Source: Candidatus Thorarchaeota archaeon
GTDB lineage: Archaea > Asgardarchaeota > Thorarchaeia > Thorarchaeales > Thorarchaeaceae
DNA length: 64,000 nucleotides
Direction: 5' to 3'
Assembly: GCA_029855935.1 (NCBI GenBank)
Contig: JAGSHN010000032.1
Location: 1-64,000 of the forward strand
Under the pieces are notes generated by a model. It ran no database searches and was not told the origin of the DNA. It worked only from the letters and a program-made list of their open reading frames with translations. Each line of letters begins with the position of its first letter. The first letter of the stretch is position 1. Below are positions 6,262 to 15,033 of this stretch, in pieces. Made by a program: the position numbers and the translations under genes.

Positions 6262-9099
6262 CTAATCCACAACCTCGGTGGGAAATGCTTTGAACCCGTC
6301 TACCGAATACACTACCTTCTGCTGGGGAACGAGCCTTAGGTTGTTGAATGGATCGGGTATCAGATACGGTCGAATCCCGGCCGAGTCAATCTCGACAACG
6401 AACAGGACGAAGCCCGAGCCGTACATAGCAGCCGAGCGATACTCGTTGTGTGTCATCACGGGGCGCGTCGCACCCTCAATCCCCTTCACCTCGACGCGCA
6501 CTATCTCGCCACGACCTCTACAGAACAGGTCGTATCCCACATTTCTCTTCGACACATCCTCTACCACATAGCCTCGCTCGACATAGTACTGAGTTGCGAC
6601 ATCCATTGCTATGGCCTCCACCTCATGGGGCAGGTGTTTCTCTCTCTCCTCTGTACTCACAACAAGGCCCCCGGCCGCCCGAAAGGCGACCTCGAAGAGG
6701 ACGGTATCATCGGTCACCTCCGCTTCTGTAGGGCGGGTTTGGGTGTGGTCCTTGAGCCGTAGTCTCAGTGTATCCCTCTTGTATGGCAGTAGGTCAGGGA
6801 CGGCGAGTTCGTTCTGCAGGCGTTCCTTCTCCTCCTCCCAGCGGGCCTGAACCCGTTCCAGCCACTCTCTTGAGAGCCTCTGTCGGATTTCCTCCAGAGG
6901 AGTAAACCGAACCGTCACGAGGGGCACGTCAGCGAAGACCGGGACGAGGCTCAATACACCCTGAAGGGTCAGAGCCCCTCCTGGTGTCACGAGGATTGGC
7001 TCCTGATACACTGTCTTGTTTCTCACACGAACACTGAGGACACGAACCTCTCCCCTCATGTCCCTGTCATAGGCGAACTGCACGGCGTCGGGCTCAACTC
7101 TTAGATTCTTTGCAGTCTCAATGGCCGCACGGATGCCCGCGTCATCGAGGGTGAGTCGCCGGACAGCAATGAACTCCGAGGGAGTGTGAACATGATAGGT
7201 GCTTATGACCGAGGAGTCATTCGAATCGGGGAGCGAGCCTGAGGCGTAACCGGCGTCTCTCAGCAGTGCGAGGAACAGACGGATGTCCCCCTCCGACACG
7301 GTGCCGTCAAGGTCAATCTGCGCAGACTGCTGTAAGTCCTCCACGCTCACCACCTGCGACAGCGACATGCTCTGCTCGAGTATCTCGATGACCTGTCTGC
7401 CCGTTTCACGTGTTCTCTTGAAGGCCTCCTCTATCCGTTCGACCACCTCGGTTTCGCCCTCTCCGACATGCGCATGCCGCACGAGGATGTCCACGCTCTC
7501 CATCTCGTCTCCGAAGATGCTGAGGCCCACCTCGCCAAACTCCTCGTTGATGGCCTGCACCTTCTCAAGGACAATCTCCATCACCCGTCGTTCGACTCCG
7601 AAGGCGGGCAGAAAGTTACGTATCTTGAGGACTCTATGCCTCTGACCGAGCCGCCATATCCTCCCGACACGCTGGATGTAGACCACGGGACTCCACGGCA
7701 CCTCATAATTGATCTCTGCGCTGGCGGCCTGAAGATTCAGAGACTCCGACATCGCGTCTGTGCCGAGCAGGATGTCAATGGTATTGTCCACAGCGAAGCT
7801 ATCCACAATACGCTGACGTTCCTCCAGTGAGACCTCGCCTGTTATCTGATATACTCTATAACCCTCCTGTTCGAGTACCCCTGCGAGATACCTCACTGTC
7901 TCGAGAAAACCCGTGTAGATGAGACACTTGTGCCCCTCTTCCCTCAGCTCGGCAACAGTTTCCAGCAGGCGTCTGCACTTGCTGTCCCGAGGCATCCTCT
8001 GAATGAGTTCGCGCCCCATCTCCAGCACGGGACGGAGGAGGCTCAGCTCGGTTTCTCTGGCCCCCCTCTCCTCAGGAACCATCCCGAGAAGCGCCTCGAC
8101 TTCCTGATCTGTCAGCTCCTCTCCTGAATAGAGTTTCTCCGTGATGTCTTCAAGGGCCTCCGACTCAAGTTCCACGCTCTCGGCGCCGAGTAGACGCAGT
8201 CTGCGCCTCTCAAGGAGTCGCACTCCGGCACGAATGCTGGAGGAGATGGCGCGCCCAATGAGGATAGCAATGAGTGCGCCCGCCCCCGAGGAGTTCCAGT
8301 GCGACTCGGCATATCTCTCTGCACTCCTGTAGAAATCCTCCTCGTACGCTGTGACAGGACACTCCACAACGGCCTCGTCAATCTCTTGATCGAACAGCGG
8401 ATGGTCGTTGCAGTCGAGCGCGGTGCGCTTCAGTCGACGGATGATGAGTGGCTCGGGAGCGATAATCCTCCTCCGGTACTCAAACCTGTCCGTGTTCCCA
8501 TCGTGCGGTGTTGCGGTCAGTGCAAGGAGACTCTTGACCCGCTGTGTGAGACTCTCCAAGAGTCGCCCCCTAAGATTCCCGGGGCTGACCCTATGGAACT
8601 CGTCTACCACCAGCAGGTCCCACGACTCCTGCTCGAAGAGCTTCCGCCAGCGACTCTTCTTCACGGTGTCAATGGAGGCAATCATTAGGTCGGCGATGCG
8701 GGGACCGTCGGTGTCGGGGACAAATCTCTCAAAATGGAGCGCGAACTTATCGCGGAGTTCCTCTTGGAACTGAGCGAGGACACTCGGAGGAGTCAGTATC
8801 AGTATCCTCGACTCCCCCAACGACAGGAGCTCCTTGATGATCATACTAGCAAGAATGGTCTTTCCCAGTCCGGTTTCGTAGGCAATGAGCGCACGGATGC
8901 TGCCTGTCCTGCGGTACTCTCTCATTAGGTACGCAAAGTCGTACAGCTGGTACGGCACGGCATCAATCTTTGATGAGAGGAACACTTTCAGCGGGTCGTA
9001 CCTGATCTTCGCATCGAGATAGTGGGCCATAAAGGCCGCCATGAACTTGGCGTACTGGGTGTAGGCGGTGTCTACATCGTCACTGTTGTTTGTCATCAT
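6262..9099 (-). CDS. SNF2/SF2 helicase with C-terminal DUF3883-like nuclease fold (defence)
   Basis: This 945-aa protein (from ATG 9099) has an SF2 core: Walker A GLGKT (77-81), DEFH (166-169), TATP (195-198), then LIYTGF, GTDAMSESLNLQ and QRVGRIWRLGQ of the second RecA domain. The C-terminal about 100 residues contain GYD-x12-EVK (D857, E870, K872) followed by NEYRSA, the layout of DUF3883, a PD-(D/E)xK-related domain. It probably moves along or remodels DNA, with possible nuclease activity. ATG 9099 (or 9096) is preferred over the open frame to 9321 because it follows an AGAGGGGG site and overlaps the methylase stop by only 20 nt. It is the last gene of the minus-strand operon. Confidence 0.85.
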   Translation of the reverse strand: MMTNNSDDVDTAYTQYAKFMAAFMAHYLDAKIRYDPLKVFLSSKIDAVPYQLYDFAYLMREYRRTGSIRALIAYETGLGKTILASMIIKELLSLGESRILILTPPSVLAQFQEELRDKFALHFERFVPDTDGPRIADLMIASIDTVKKSRWRKLFEQESWDLLVVDEFHRVSPGNLRGRLLESLTQRVKSLLALTATPHDGNTDRFEYRRRIIAPEPLIIRRLKRTALDCNDHPLFDQEIDEAVVECPVTAYEEDFYRSAERYAESHWNSSGAGALIAILIGRAISSSIRAGVRLLERRRLRLLGAESVELESEALEDITEKLYSGEELTDQEVEALLGMVPEERGARETELSLLRPVLEMGRELIQRMPRDSKCRRLLETVAELREEGHKCLIYTGFLETVRYLAGVLEQEGYRVYQITGEVSLEERQRIVDSFAVDNTIDILLGTDAMSESLNLQAASAEINYEVPWSPVVYIQRVGRIWRLGQRHRVLKIRNFLPAFGVERRVMEIVLEKVQAINEEFGEVGLSIFGDEMESVDILVRHAHVGEGETEVVERIEEAFKRTRETGRQVIEILEQSMSLSQVVSVEDLQQSAQIDLDGTVSEGDIRLFLALLRDAGYASGSLPDSNDSSVISTYHVHTPSEFIAVRRLTLDDAGIRAAIETAKNLRVEPDAVQFAYDRDMRGEVRVLSVRVRNKTVYQEPILVTPGGALTLQGVLSLVPVFADVPLVTVRFTPLEEIRQRLSREWLERVQARWEEEKERLQNELAVPDLLPYKRDTLRLRLKDHTQTRPTEAEVTDDTVLFEVAFRAAGGLVVSTEEREKHLPHEVEAIAMDVATQYYVERGYVVEDVSKRNVGYDLFCRGRGEIVRVEVKGIEGATRPVMTHNEYRSAAMYGSGFVLFVVEIDSAGIRPYLIPDPFNNLRLVPQQKVVYSVDGFKAFPTEVVD

Positions 9100-11740
9100 C
9101 CCCCTCTGCCGCCTCCTCCGCATACGAGTCAACTGGATATTCTCTGATGTCGTGAATGCTGTCCCACTGCTCCACGAACCTTGCGCAGACCCTGCCCTCC
9201 TCGTAGTTCGTGTTGGTCTGAGCCATCTGAGCAAGTGACTGGATAACACGTAGAATTTTCTTCTGCGGATACGGCGACTCCCTGATAAGGCTCTCTGCAG
9301 AAACCATGCCGTGTCGGACATAGTCGCGCAGGACTATGTGTACGGCATCAATCAGGCTGTGAGGCATCACAGGGTCAACACCGTTGACCTCGAAAGGTCC
9401 CCTTTCTGAGAAGTCGAGCAGACGACACCTGCTCCGGTCGTCAGGCAGACGACTGATGATGCCTGCGACACTAGTCTCTTCTACGCCCAGCGCCTTGAGC
9501 ACTTGATTGAGTTCTGTGAACGGGAACTCATTCACCCCTGCGTAGCGGAACCAGAGGTAGAGTGCGGTCTTGGGGTCCGCATCGTGAACGCCGAGACCGT
9601 GACTCGCAAAGAGGTCGATCACGTACCTCTGACCGAGTTCGAGTGCAAACTCGGCCGTGCTTCTGTTGAACGACCGTATATTCGAGTAGCGCGTTATCAC
9701 CTCAAGGATGACACCCGTGGCTGCGACCAGTAGGCTCGTCCTGTCTTCGCCATAGGTCTCTAGGAGGGAGGGGAATCGCGCGGAGAGCTTCTCGCGAATC
9801 TCATCTTCGAGGTCGAGCAGGTCAATTGTTCGGCCGGACTGACGCTTCCTTGCAGTTATCAGAAGAGAATGGAATACAGGCGACTTGTCGAAGAATATTG
9901 GCAGTGACCCACCCTCGGTGCGCAATGTGTGTGTGGAAGTCACCTGAAACCCCGCAGTTCTGAGAGACTCGATCACGTATTTCCAGCCTGTGACACGCCT
10001 GTGGACGTAGAACATGACGAGGAGTCCGTCGTCCTCTAGCAGTTCATAGAGTCTATGTATTGCAAGACGCATCCTCGACTCGAAATCGGCTTCGGTACGG
10101 CGTGTCTTGGGACTCATACCTACACTAAGTTCCTCGCTTGTTTCAGGTATCGCCGAGATGTTGAGAAGGTTTCCAGCCACCCTACTGTACCATACCTGAT
10201 AAAACTGCATCAGCTCAGGGTATTGGACATCGTTATAGTATGGGGGATCTGTTACAATCAGCGAGAATCTTTGAGCTGGCTTCCATGACAAGACAGACTC
10301 ATTGACTATCGAGATTCTTGGACTCATACGAGGATGTTCGAGACTCTCACTTGGGCCACATAGAGCAGTGATGGCGTACTCCAAACCTCTCAATACCCCC
10401 TCAATACTGTTGAGGAGAGAACCTGCTGTCCTAGCAAACGGATTGACCTCTACGTGATTCCATATCATTCCAATCCGGCGAGTCTTGAAGGCGTATCTCG
10501 TCGCTTTTGCTCCACTGTCCCAAGAGGCGGCCCGGTTATTGCACATAAGGTGTCTTGAGAAAGTCATCAAGAGGTAGGTACCAACTGCGGCCGCGTAGTC
10601 GGGATCCCGTTTGCGGATACTCTCCACCGATTCGTGAATCCCTCTTGCCATAAGCGCGTGGACGAGAAGCTGCCGCGGGCTAAACAGTCTGTACCAGTAT
10701 CTCAGATACCGACGGGACCATATCTCATATGGCATCTCCTCACTTGGGATGTAGGACGCCAGTTCATCCATGTTCTGGCTCAACAACTCTTGGGCAGCAT
10801 TGAGCGCCGCGTGGTCTTGCTCTGTAGGCAGCACAAATCGTCCGTCCTCTAGGTAAGCTGCCAAGAGCATCTCCCGCGCGTTTCTTGAGATATCGGCCAC
10901 AATATGGTCGTTTGAGATTTCCATGCCGCAGCCGGGATAGATACACCGGCCCTTGCCACCACCACAGTTTCCTTTCTGAGGTTTGGAACCAGCTACTATC
11001 TTGAAGACAAGATCGTCCCCCTTCGTTTCATAGGCCAAGGAAATGCCTCTGGCCGCGTCCAGCCGCCAGTTGTGCACAAGTGGTACCAACCTCCTACAGT
11101 GGGGACACTCAACGGCCCACGCATAGAAGTACACGCGCGGCCGAACTCCATCGTGGGGGGGATACAAGTTGGACAGACTGTCCTCCAAGTTTCGGAATAT
11201 CCGCTCGGCACAGTCCCTGACATCAGAAAGGAGTTGACTCGTGCCATCCTGACTATGAATCTGGCGGCCATATCTCAGGGGGTACTGCAAGGTACCCCTC
11301 ATGATCAGACACGCAATGGGATTGTAGTCCAGTGCGACAACATTCAATCCGAGACGCAATGCCTCGAACGGGATTGTACCCGCACCTGCGAAAGGATCCA
11401 GTACAACAATATTCCTATGATGGCCCGTGTCCCTCACGGCCCTCACCAGAGATTCAGGAACTGTCTTGTACGCCCGACGTCTTAGGGCGGAATCGACACC
11501 GAGAAGGTCAACTACCTTCGAAGGTTTGTCAACATCATTTGGGGATAGGAGTGCAGCTGCAATGGCCAGTCGTGCCATTATGAGCGGTTTTCTCGTGAAG
11601 TAATGATGAAACTCCACGATTGGTGGGCCCGCCCTTTTCTCCTTCTCGACCTCCTTGTTGAGGAGTGCAACAGGTACCCCTGCCTCGAGGAGGCTCCGTG
11701 GCGGAGTTTCAATAGTGTTTTCTCCCTTGCCCCGCCTCAC
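9080..11740 (-). CDS. DUF1156-type adenine-specific DNA methylase, copy 1
   Basis: This 886-aa methyltransferase begins at GTG 11740, overlapping the preceding stop as GTGA. An N-terminal HYFTRKPL segment precedes motif I DPFAGAGT (115-122), then NVVALDYNP. A four-cysteine putative zinc site sits at C212/C215 and C266/C271. Catalytic DPPYYND follows at about 498-504 (DPPY class, N6-adenine or N4-cytosine). A long C-terminal region (about 600-886) may recognise target or partner. By family these methylases sit with DUF499 ATPases and helicases in defence islands, presumably marking self DNA. It is close in sequence to the copy at 15034-17712 along its whole length. Confidence 0.88.
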   Translation of the reverse strand: MRRGKGENTIETPPRSLLEAGVPVALLNKEVEKEKRAGPPIVEFHHYFTRKPLIMARLAIAAALLSPNDVDKPSKVVDLLGVDSALRRRAYKTVPESLVRAVRDTGHHRNIVVLDPFAGAGTIPFEALRLGLNVVALDYNPIACLIMRGTLQYPLRYGRQIHSQDGTSQLLSDVRDCAERIFRNLEDSLSNLYPPHDGVRPRVYFYAWAVECPHCRRLVPLVHNWRLDAARGISLAYETKGDDLVFKIVAGSKPQKGNCGGGKGRCIYPGCGMEISNDHIVADISRNAREMLLAAYLEDGRFVLPTEQDHAALNAAQELLSQNMDELASYIPSEEMPYEIWSRRYLRYWYRLFSPRQLLVHALMARGIHESVESIRKRDPDYAAAVGTYLLMTFSRHLMCNNRAASWDSGAKATRYAFKTRRIGMIWNHVEVNPFARTAGSLLNSIEGVLRGLEYAITALCGPSESLEHPRMSPRISIVNESVLSWKPAQRFSLIVTDPPYYNDVQYPELMQFYQVWYSRVAGNLLNISAIPETSEELSVGMSPKTRRTEADFESRMRLAIHRLYELLEDDGLLVMFYVHRRVTGWKYVIESLRTAGFQVTSTHTLRTEGGSLPIFFDKSPVFHSLLITARKRQSGRTIDLLDLEDEIREKLSARFPSLLETYGEDRTSLLVAATGVILEVITRYSNIRSFNRSTAEFALELGQRYVIDLFASHGLGVHDADPKTALYLWFRYAGVNEFPFTELNQVLKALGVEETSVAGIISRLPDDRSRCRLLDFSERGPFEVNGVDPVMPHSLIDAVHIVLRDYVRHGMVSAESLIRESPYPQKKILRVIQSLAQMAQTNTNYEEGRVCARFVEQWDSIHDIREYPVDSYAEEAAEGDDDKQQ

Positions 11741-12162
11741 CGTCGCATATTCCTCCGCGAACGCATATGGATTGTCTTGAAGGCGCGTATTGCGTCCCGG
11801 CCATAGGTATTGTACTGCCAGTTCCAGAATATTGCCTCCTCAAGAGTGATTCGACGCATGGCCTCGAGAAACCGGGGCGCCTCCTGTGGCGATCTCAGAC
11901 TATTGAGAACCTTCAGTGCCAGTCTGAGACGATATCCTCTTTCGCGTTCGTTTCTGTCACGCGACGCCCGCTCCACGGCTTCAAGGAGTGGCACCCTCCA
12001 GTCCCGAACGGCTCCCATCACATTCTGCTCGGACAAGAAGTGTTGAACCAGCCGTACGGTCTGTGCAGTGCGGTGGAGTGTGTACGTGCAGTTGTCATAA
12101 AGTGCCGTTGTTGCACGAGGAATACGACCTGATGATGATGGGGCCCGGTATGATGTTGCCAC
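11737..12162 (-). CDS. Unrecognised 141-aa protein within the defence operon
   Basis: I do not recognise the family. GTG 12162 overlaps the last base of the ATPase stop (TAG), and a GGAGG sits about 10 nt upstream inside the ATPase gene; the stop overlaps the next methylase start. Such tight coupling says it is a true operon member. The protein is basic, with helical LLEAVERASRDRNERERGYRLRLALKVL and a conserved-looking aromatic patch IFWNWQYNTYGRDA near the C-terminus, followed by an Arg-rich tail. It might be a small DNA-binding or specificity subunit. That is inference from charge and position only. Confidence 0.7.
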   Translation of the reverse strand: MATSYRAPSSSGRIPRATTALYDNCTYTLHRTAQTVRLVQHFLSEQNVMGAVRDWRVPLLEAVERASRDRNERERGYRLRLALKVLNSLRSPQEAPRFLEAMRRITLEEAIFWNWQYNTYGRDAIRAFKTIHMRSRRNMRR

Positions 12163-14849
12163 TATGACCCCTCCTCGCGAATGTACAGTCTGATCGTGAC
12201 TCTTGTTCCTGGCAGGAGGTGCGCGCCTCTCCTCGACATCCACTGGGCCAGTTCTTTCACCAGATTTATCTCGCTGATATCTCCCGCAACTATGTTGCCC
12301 GTCAGGGCCCCGCGAAACTCGAACTCCGCCCGCGCCTCTCCTCGATGTTCCAGAAGCACTCTCGTGATACGTGAGTCGAGCTCTGTGAAGAAGTTTGCAA
12401 TCGGGACCTCTACAGACTCTAGTCGCTCGTCCGCCCGCGCGGATGTCAACGTGGTTTGACGGTCTGCTGCGGGCGACGACTTGTCGACGGCAGTTTCCTG
12501 GATGGTCGGACTGACCTGCTTCGAGTCAATGGTTGCCACATGCGGACTCTCCGCGGCTGCAGTGATTCTGGCCTCAGCCCGTCTTGTGCGAATCTCGCGT
12601 GCCAGTTCTTCAGTGACAACCGTGTCCCCGTCATGTACGCTGACGTTCATCTCTCGATAGTGCAGTACCAGCTCTGTGTCGTCGGCGGATGTGAAGTCGC
12701 CCTCAACAAGGCCGATCACACCCTGATAGACCGCCTCCGCAACCATCGACCGGACCTGGCTGGGCGTTGCGAAGGGGATTCCGAGCATCGAGTCGACATC
12801 CTCAAGGAGTTGACGCACCTGCACGTGGCTTCTTGCACCTATCAGCGCAGTGACATAGGTTCCTATGTCCATGTTAACAGGGTCGAATACCTTGTCGACC
12901 TCTCGGAGCCGCGATACGACGGTCGCGCACATAGTCCTGTTTTGGACAGGATGGACAGAGCACACTCGTTTCTTTGACTGGCTCAGATACTTCATCTTGG
13001 TGTACATTCCTCTAAACGTCTGGAGCGCCTGCGCCTCTTTAGCCTGTGCAATGGATTCGGCCTCCCTCTTCTCTCGCTTGTCACTGAGAGTCCTCATAAC
13101 GCGTAGTGCTGCCAGGTGATGTCTGCTGAAGTCCTCAAGTGGCCGCCCCATAGTGACATCGGGAATCATCACCACGACCGTGTTTCTCCGTCTTCCTGTT
13201 ATCTCCAGCATATCCTCCACAATTGCGTCGACGTTCTCCCAGTAGAGGGGGACAACGATGTTAAGTTTCCCGTGGGAAGGGACTAGGCCCTTGTGGTGAC
13301 GAAGGAAAAGACACACATCATCCTCTCCAGAAGAGGTCTCAAAGACGGTCGGGAACAGCGTTTTCTCCACATACTGTCGCACTTCTGTACTGCTTATCTG
13401 ACCCTTGCGATGGCGTATCAGATTAGGGACATTAGGTCGTGACTTGAACCAGTATCTCTTCTTGCCGGGATCTCCTGCCTGAGAACTCCAGAGAAATGTG
13501 GAGTATTCCATAAAGAAGGTTTCGATGATTCGTGCCATGTCGGCTTTTCCAACAATGTCAGGGAGGCAGCGGAGCAACTCATCGGGAGTAGCACCCTGCC
13601 TATCCGGGTCGGGGTGGAGCGAGTACAGGAACAGGGCGGCTGTTGCCCGCCCAAAGATACCGAAGCGCTTCCCACTATCCGCCTCACGCGCAGCGGTCAC
13701 CACATCCTTTGTGACGGCCTGTCTCAGTCCGGTCCCGAAGACGTTGGGATCCGTCAGAATCGCCACAAGGTCAGGATCATCAAAGAGGAGCTCAGCAGGG
13801 GATATCATCAGGCTCTCCACATCGTCCACGTGACGTAGAATACCTTTTATCCCCAGCGCGACGACCTTCAACGCATCCCGAGTCTGTTGGAAATCCCGGT
13901 ATAGGGACACTCGAGAATACAGAACATCTATGAGCGCGGGATGAAAGGGGTAGCTGCCGATGCAATCGAGTCCGGTCTTCTTTCCGACCTCGTTCTCCAC
14001 CGCCTTGGCCAGTTCTGCATCAATATAGTCCACAAGTCGTTTCTTCAGAATGGCTGTGAAGTCCGCCTCACCTACGGGTTGAATTGGCTGTGTGACACGC
14101 CCGAATAGCGACGCCATATCGGACTCATCGGTGGTGGTCGCAACAGCCTCGATAATGCCTGAAACGTAAGCCGCCTCCTCATCGTATACGCCCGTCCCCT
14201 TGGCGACCGCAACGACTAGAAGACAGTTGTCTGTCGAGTTTACAGCCTCTATGAACGTATGAAGATGTGCCTTCTCTTGTGTCTTCTGCTTGTCGTCAAG
14301 CTTTGCCGTGTACACGACAATCTCGTCGATGAGAAACACAACTGGTCGGCCCTCGTCCGACAACCGCTTGCGAGTTTCCTCCTTTGTGGGTGCCAGATAC
14401 TTCCCCAACACTGGGTCCTTTGTCAAAGGATATTGCAGGTTGTGGCCGTCTACCGCGACCACTTTCGCGTCCGGGACCTCCTCGATGCCAATGGTCGCCA
14501 GAATCTGAGGGTCTGGTACCCGCCGAGATGTGAATACGTGGTACAGCATCACCAGCAGGTGACTCTTCCCCCCGCCAAAGCCTGTCGCCAGATGGATGAC
14601 AGCTTTTTTTCCGATGCCCGCGGTTCGTGCGAGCGACCATTGGAGCACATCGAGCATCCGCGTCGTCAACACAGTTATCTCAAAGAACCTGTTTGGGTCA
14701 CGATACTCTGCGTGGCCGCGTCCCCGAATTACCTCTGAGAAGTCGACCTCGAAGACTTCGGGCGAGAAGTCCTTCAGCCAAGGCTTGAACCGAAGTCTTC
14801 GACTCTTGATTGCTTCGCCAAGCGATACAGCTTCGCTCCCTCTTACCAT
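12162..14849 (-). CDS. DUF499-type AAA+ ATPase (defence system core)
   Basis: From ATG 14849 this is an 895-aa P-loop ATPase with Walker A GFGGGKS (90-96, context HLATGFGGGKSHLL) and Walker B VVFLIDEIVVY (D175/E176), the DUF499 signature. Later regions include a possible sensor region (VVAVAKG) and a basic helical section rich in REKREAESIAQAKEAQ. The start was chosen because AAAGGAGGC lies about 12 nt upstream. An in-frame GTG at 14885 has no such site. DUF499 proteins pair with DUF1156 methylases and helicases in defence islands. It probably provides the motor or the nucleotide-dependent switch. Confidence 0.85.
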   Translation of the reverse strand: MVRGSEAVSLGEAIKSRRLRFKPWLKDFSPEVFEVDFSEVIRGRGHAEYRDPNRFFEITVLTTRMLDVLQWSLARTAGIGKKAVIHLATGFGGGKSHLLVMLYHVFTSRRVPDPQILATIGIEEVPDAKVVAVDGHNLQYPLTKDPVLGKYLAPTKEETRKRLSDEGRPVVFLIDEIVVYTAKLDDKQKTQEKAHLHTFIEAVNSTDNCLLVVAVAKGTGVYDEEAAYVSGIIEAVATTTDESDMASLFGRVTQPIQPVGEADFTAILKKRLVDYIDAELAKAVENEVGKKTGLDCIGSYPFHPALIDVLYSRVSLYRDFQQTRDALKVVALGIKGILRHVDDVESLMISPAELLFDDPDLVAILTDPNVFGTGLRQAVTKDVVTAAREADSGKRFGIFGRATAALFLYSLHPDPDRQGATPDELLRCLPDIVGKADMARIIETFFMEYSTFLWSSQAGDPGKKRYWFKSRPNVPNLIRHRKGQISSTEVRQYVEKTLFPTVFETSSGEDDVCLFLRHHKGLVPSHGKLNIVVPLYWENVDAIVEDMLEITGRRRNTVVVMIPDVTMGRPLEDFSRHHLAALRVMRTLSDKREKREAESIAQAKEAQALQTFRGMYTKMKYLSQSKKRVCSVHPVQNRTMCATVVSRLREVDKVFDPVNMDIGTYVTALIGARSHVQVRQLLEDVDSMLGIPFATPSQVRSMVAEAVYQGVIGLVEGDFTSADDTELVLHYREMNVSVHDGDTVVTEELAREIRTRRAEARITAAAESPHVATIDSKQVSPTIQETAVDKSSPAADRQTTLTSARADERLESVEVPIANFFTELDSRITRVLLEHRGEARAEFEFRGALTGNIVAGDISEINLVKELAQWMSRRGAHLLPGTRVTIRLYIREEGS

Positions 14850-14930
14850 CCTGTTGATAGCCTCCTTTCCAGAATGCGGACTCACCTACTGGCCGTGATC
14901 CCGGACTTGTGCAGTCAGAACAAACGGCAG

Positions 14931-14944
14931 CATATAATATTTCG
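14931..14944 (-). promoter_or_regulatory. TATA-like box for the ATPase-methylase-helicase operon
   Basis: Read on the minus strand, CGAAATATTATATG is the most AT-rich run in the 184-nt gap between methylase copy 2 and the ATPase. It sits about 80 nt upstream of ATG 14849. This suggests that the four-gene part of the locus has its own promoter, separate from methylase copy 2. Confidence 0.45.
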
Positions 14945-15033
14945 TTGCTGGTGCCTGGACCTATACCCTTCGAGAAACAATATCCCGCATCTCTGTTTCA
15001 GAATACCCTACGAGTCGCAACTAGAAAAGTCGG

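Noticed and set aside
9100-9321. N-terminal extension of the helicase frame (74 extra residues)
   Set aside because: It overlaps the methylase gene, has low-complexity Arg/Ser composition with no helicase similarity, and ATG 9099 has a good ribosome binding site.
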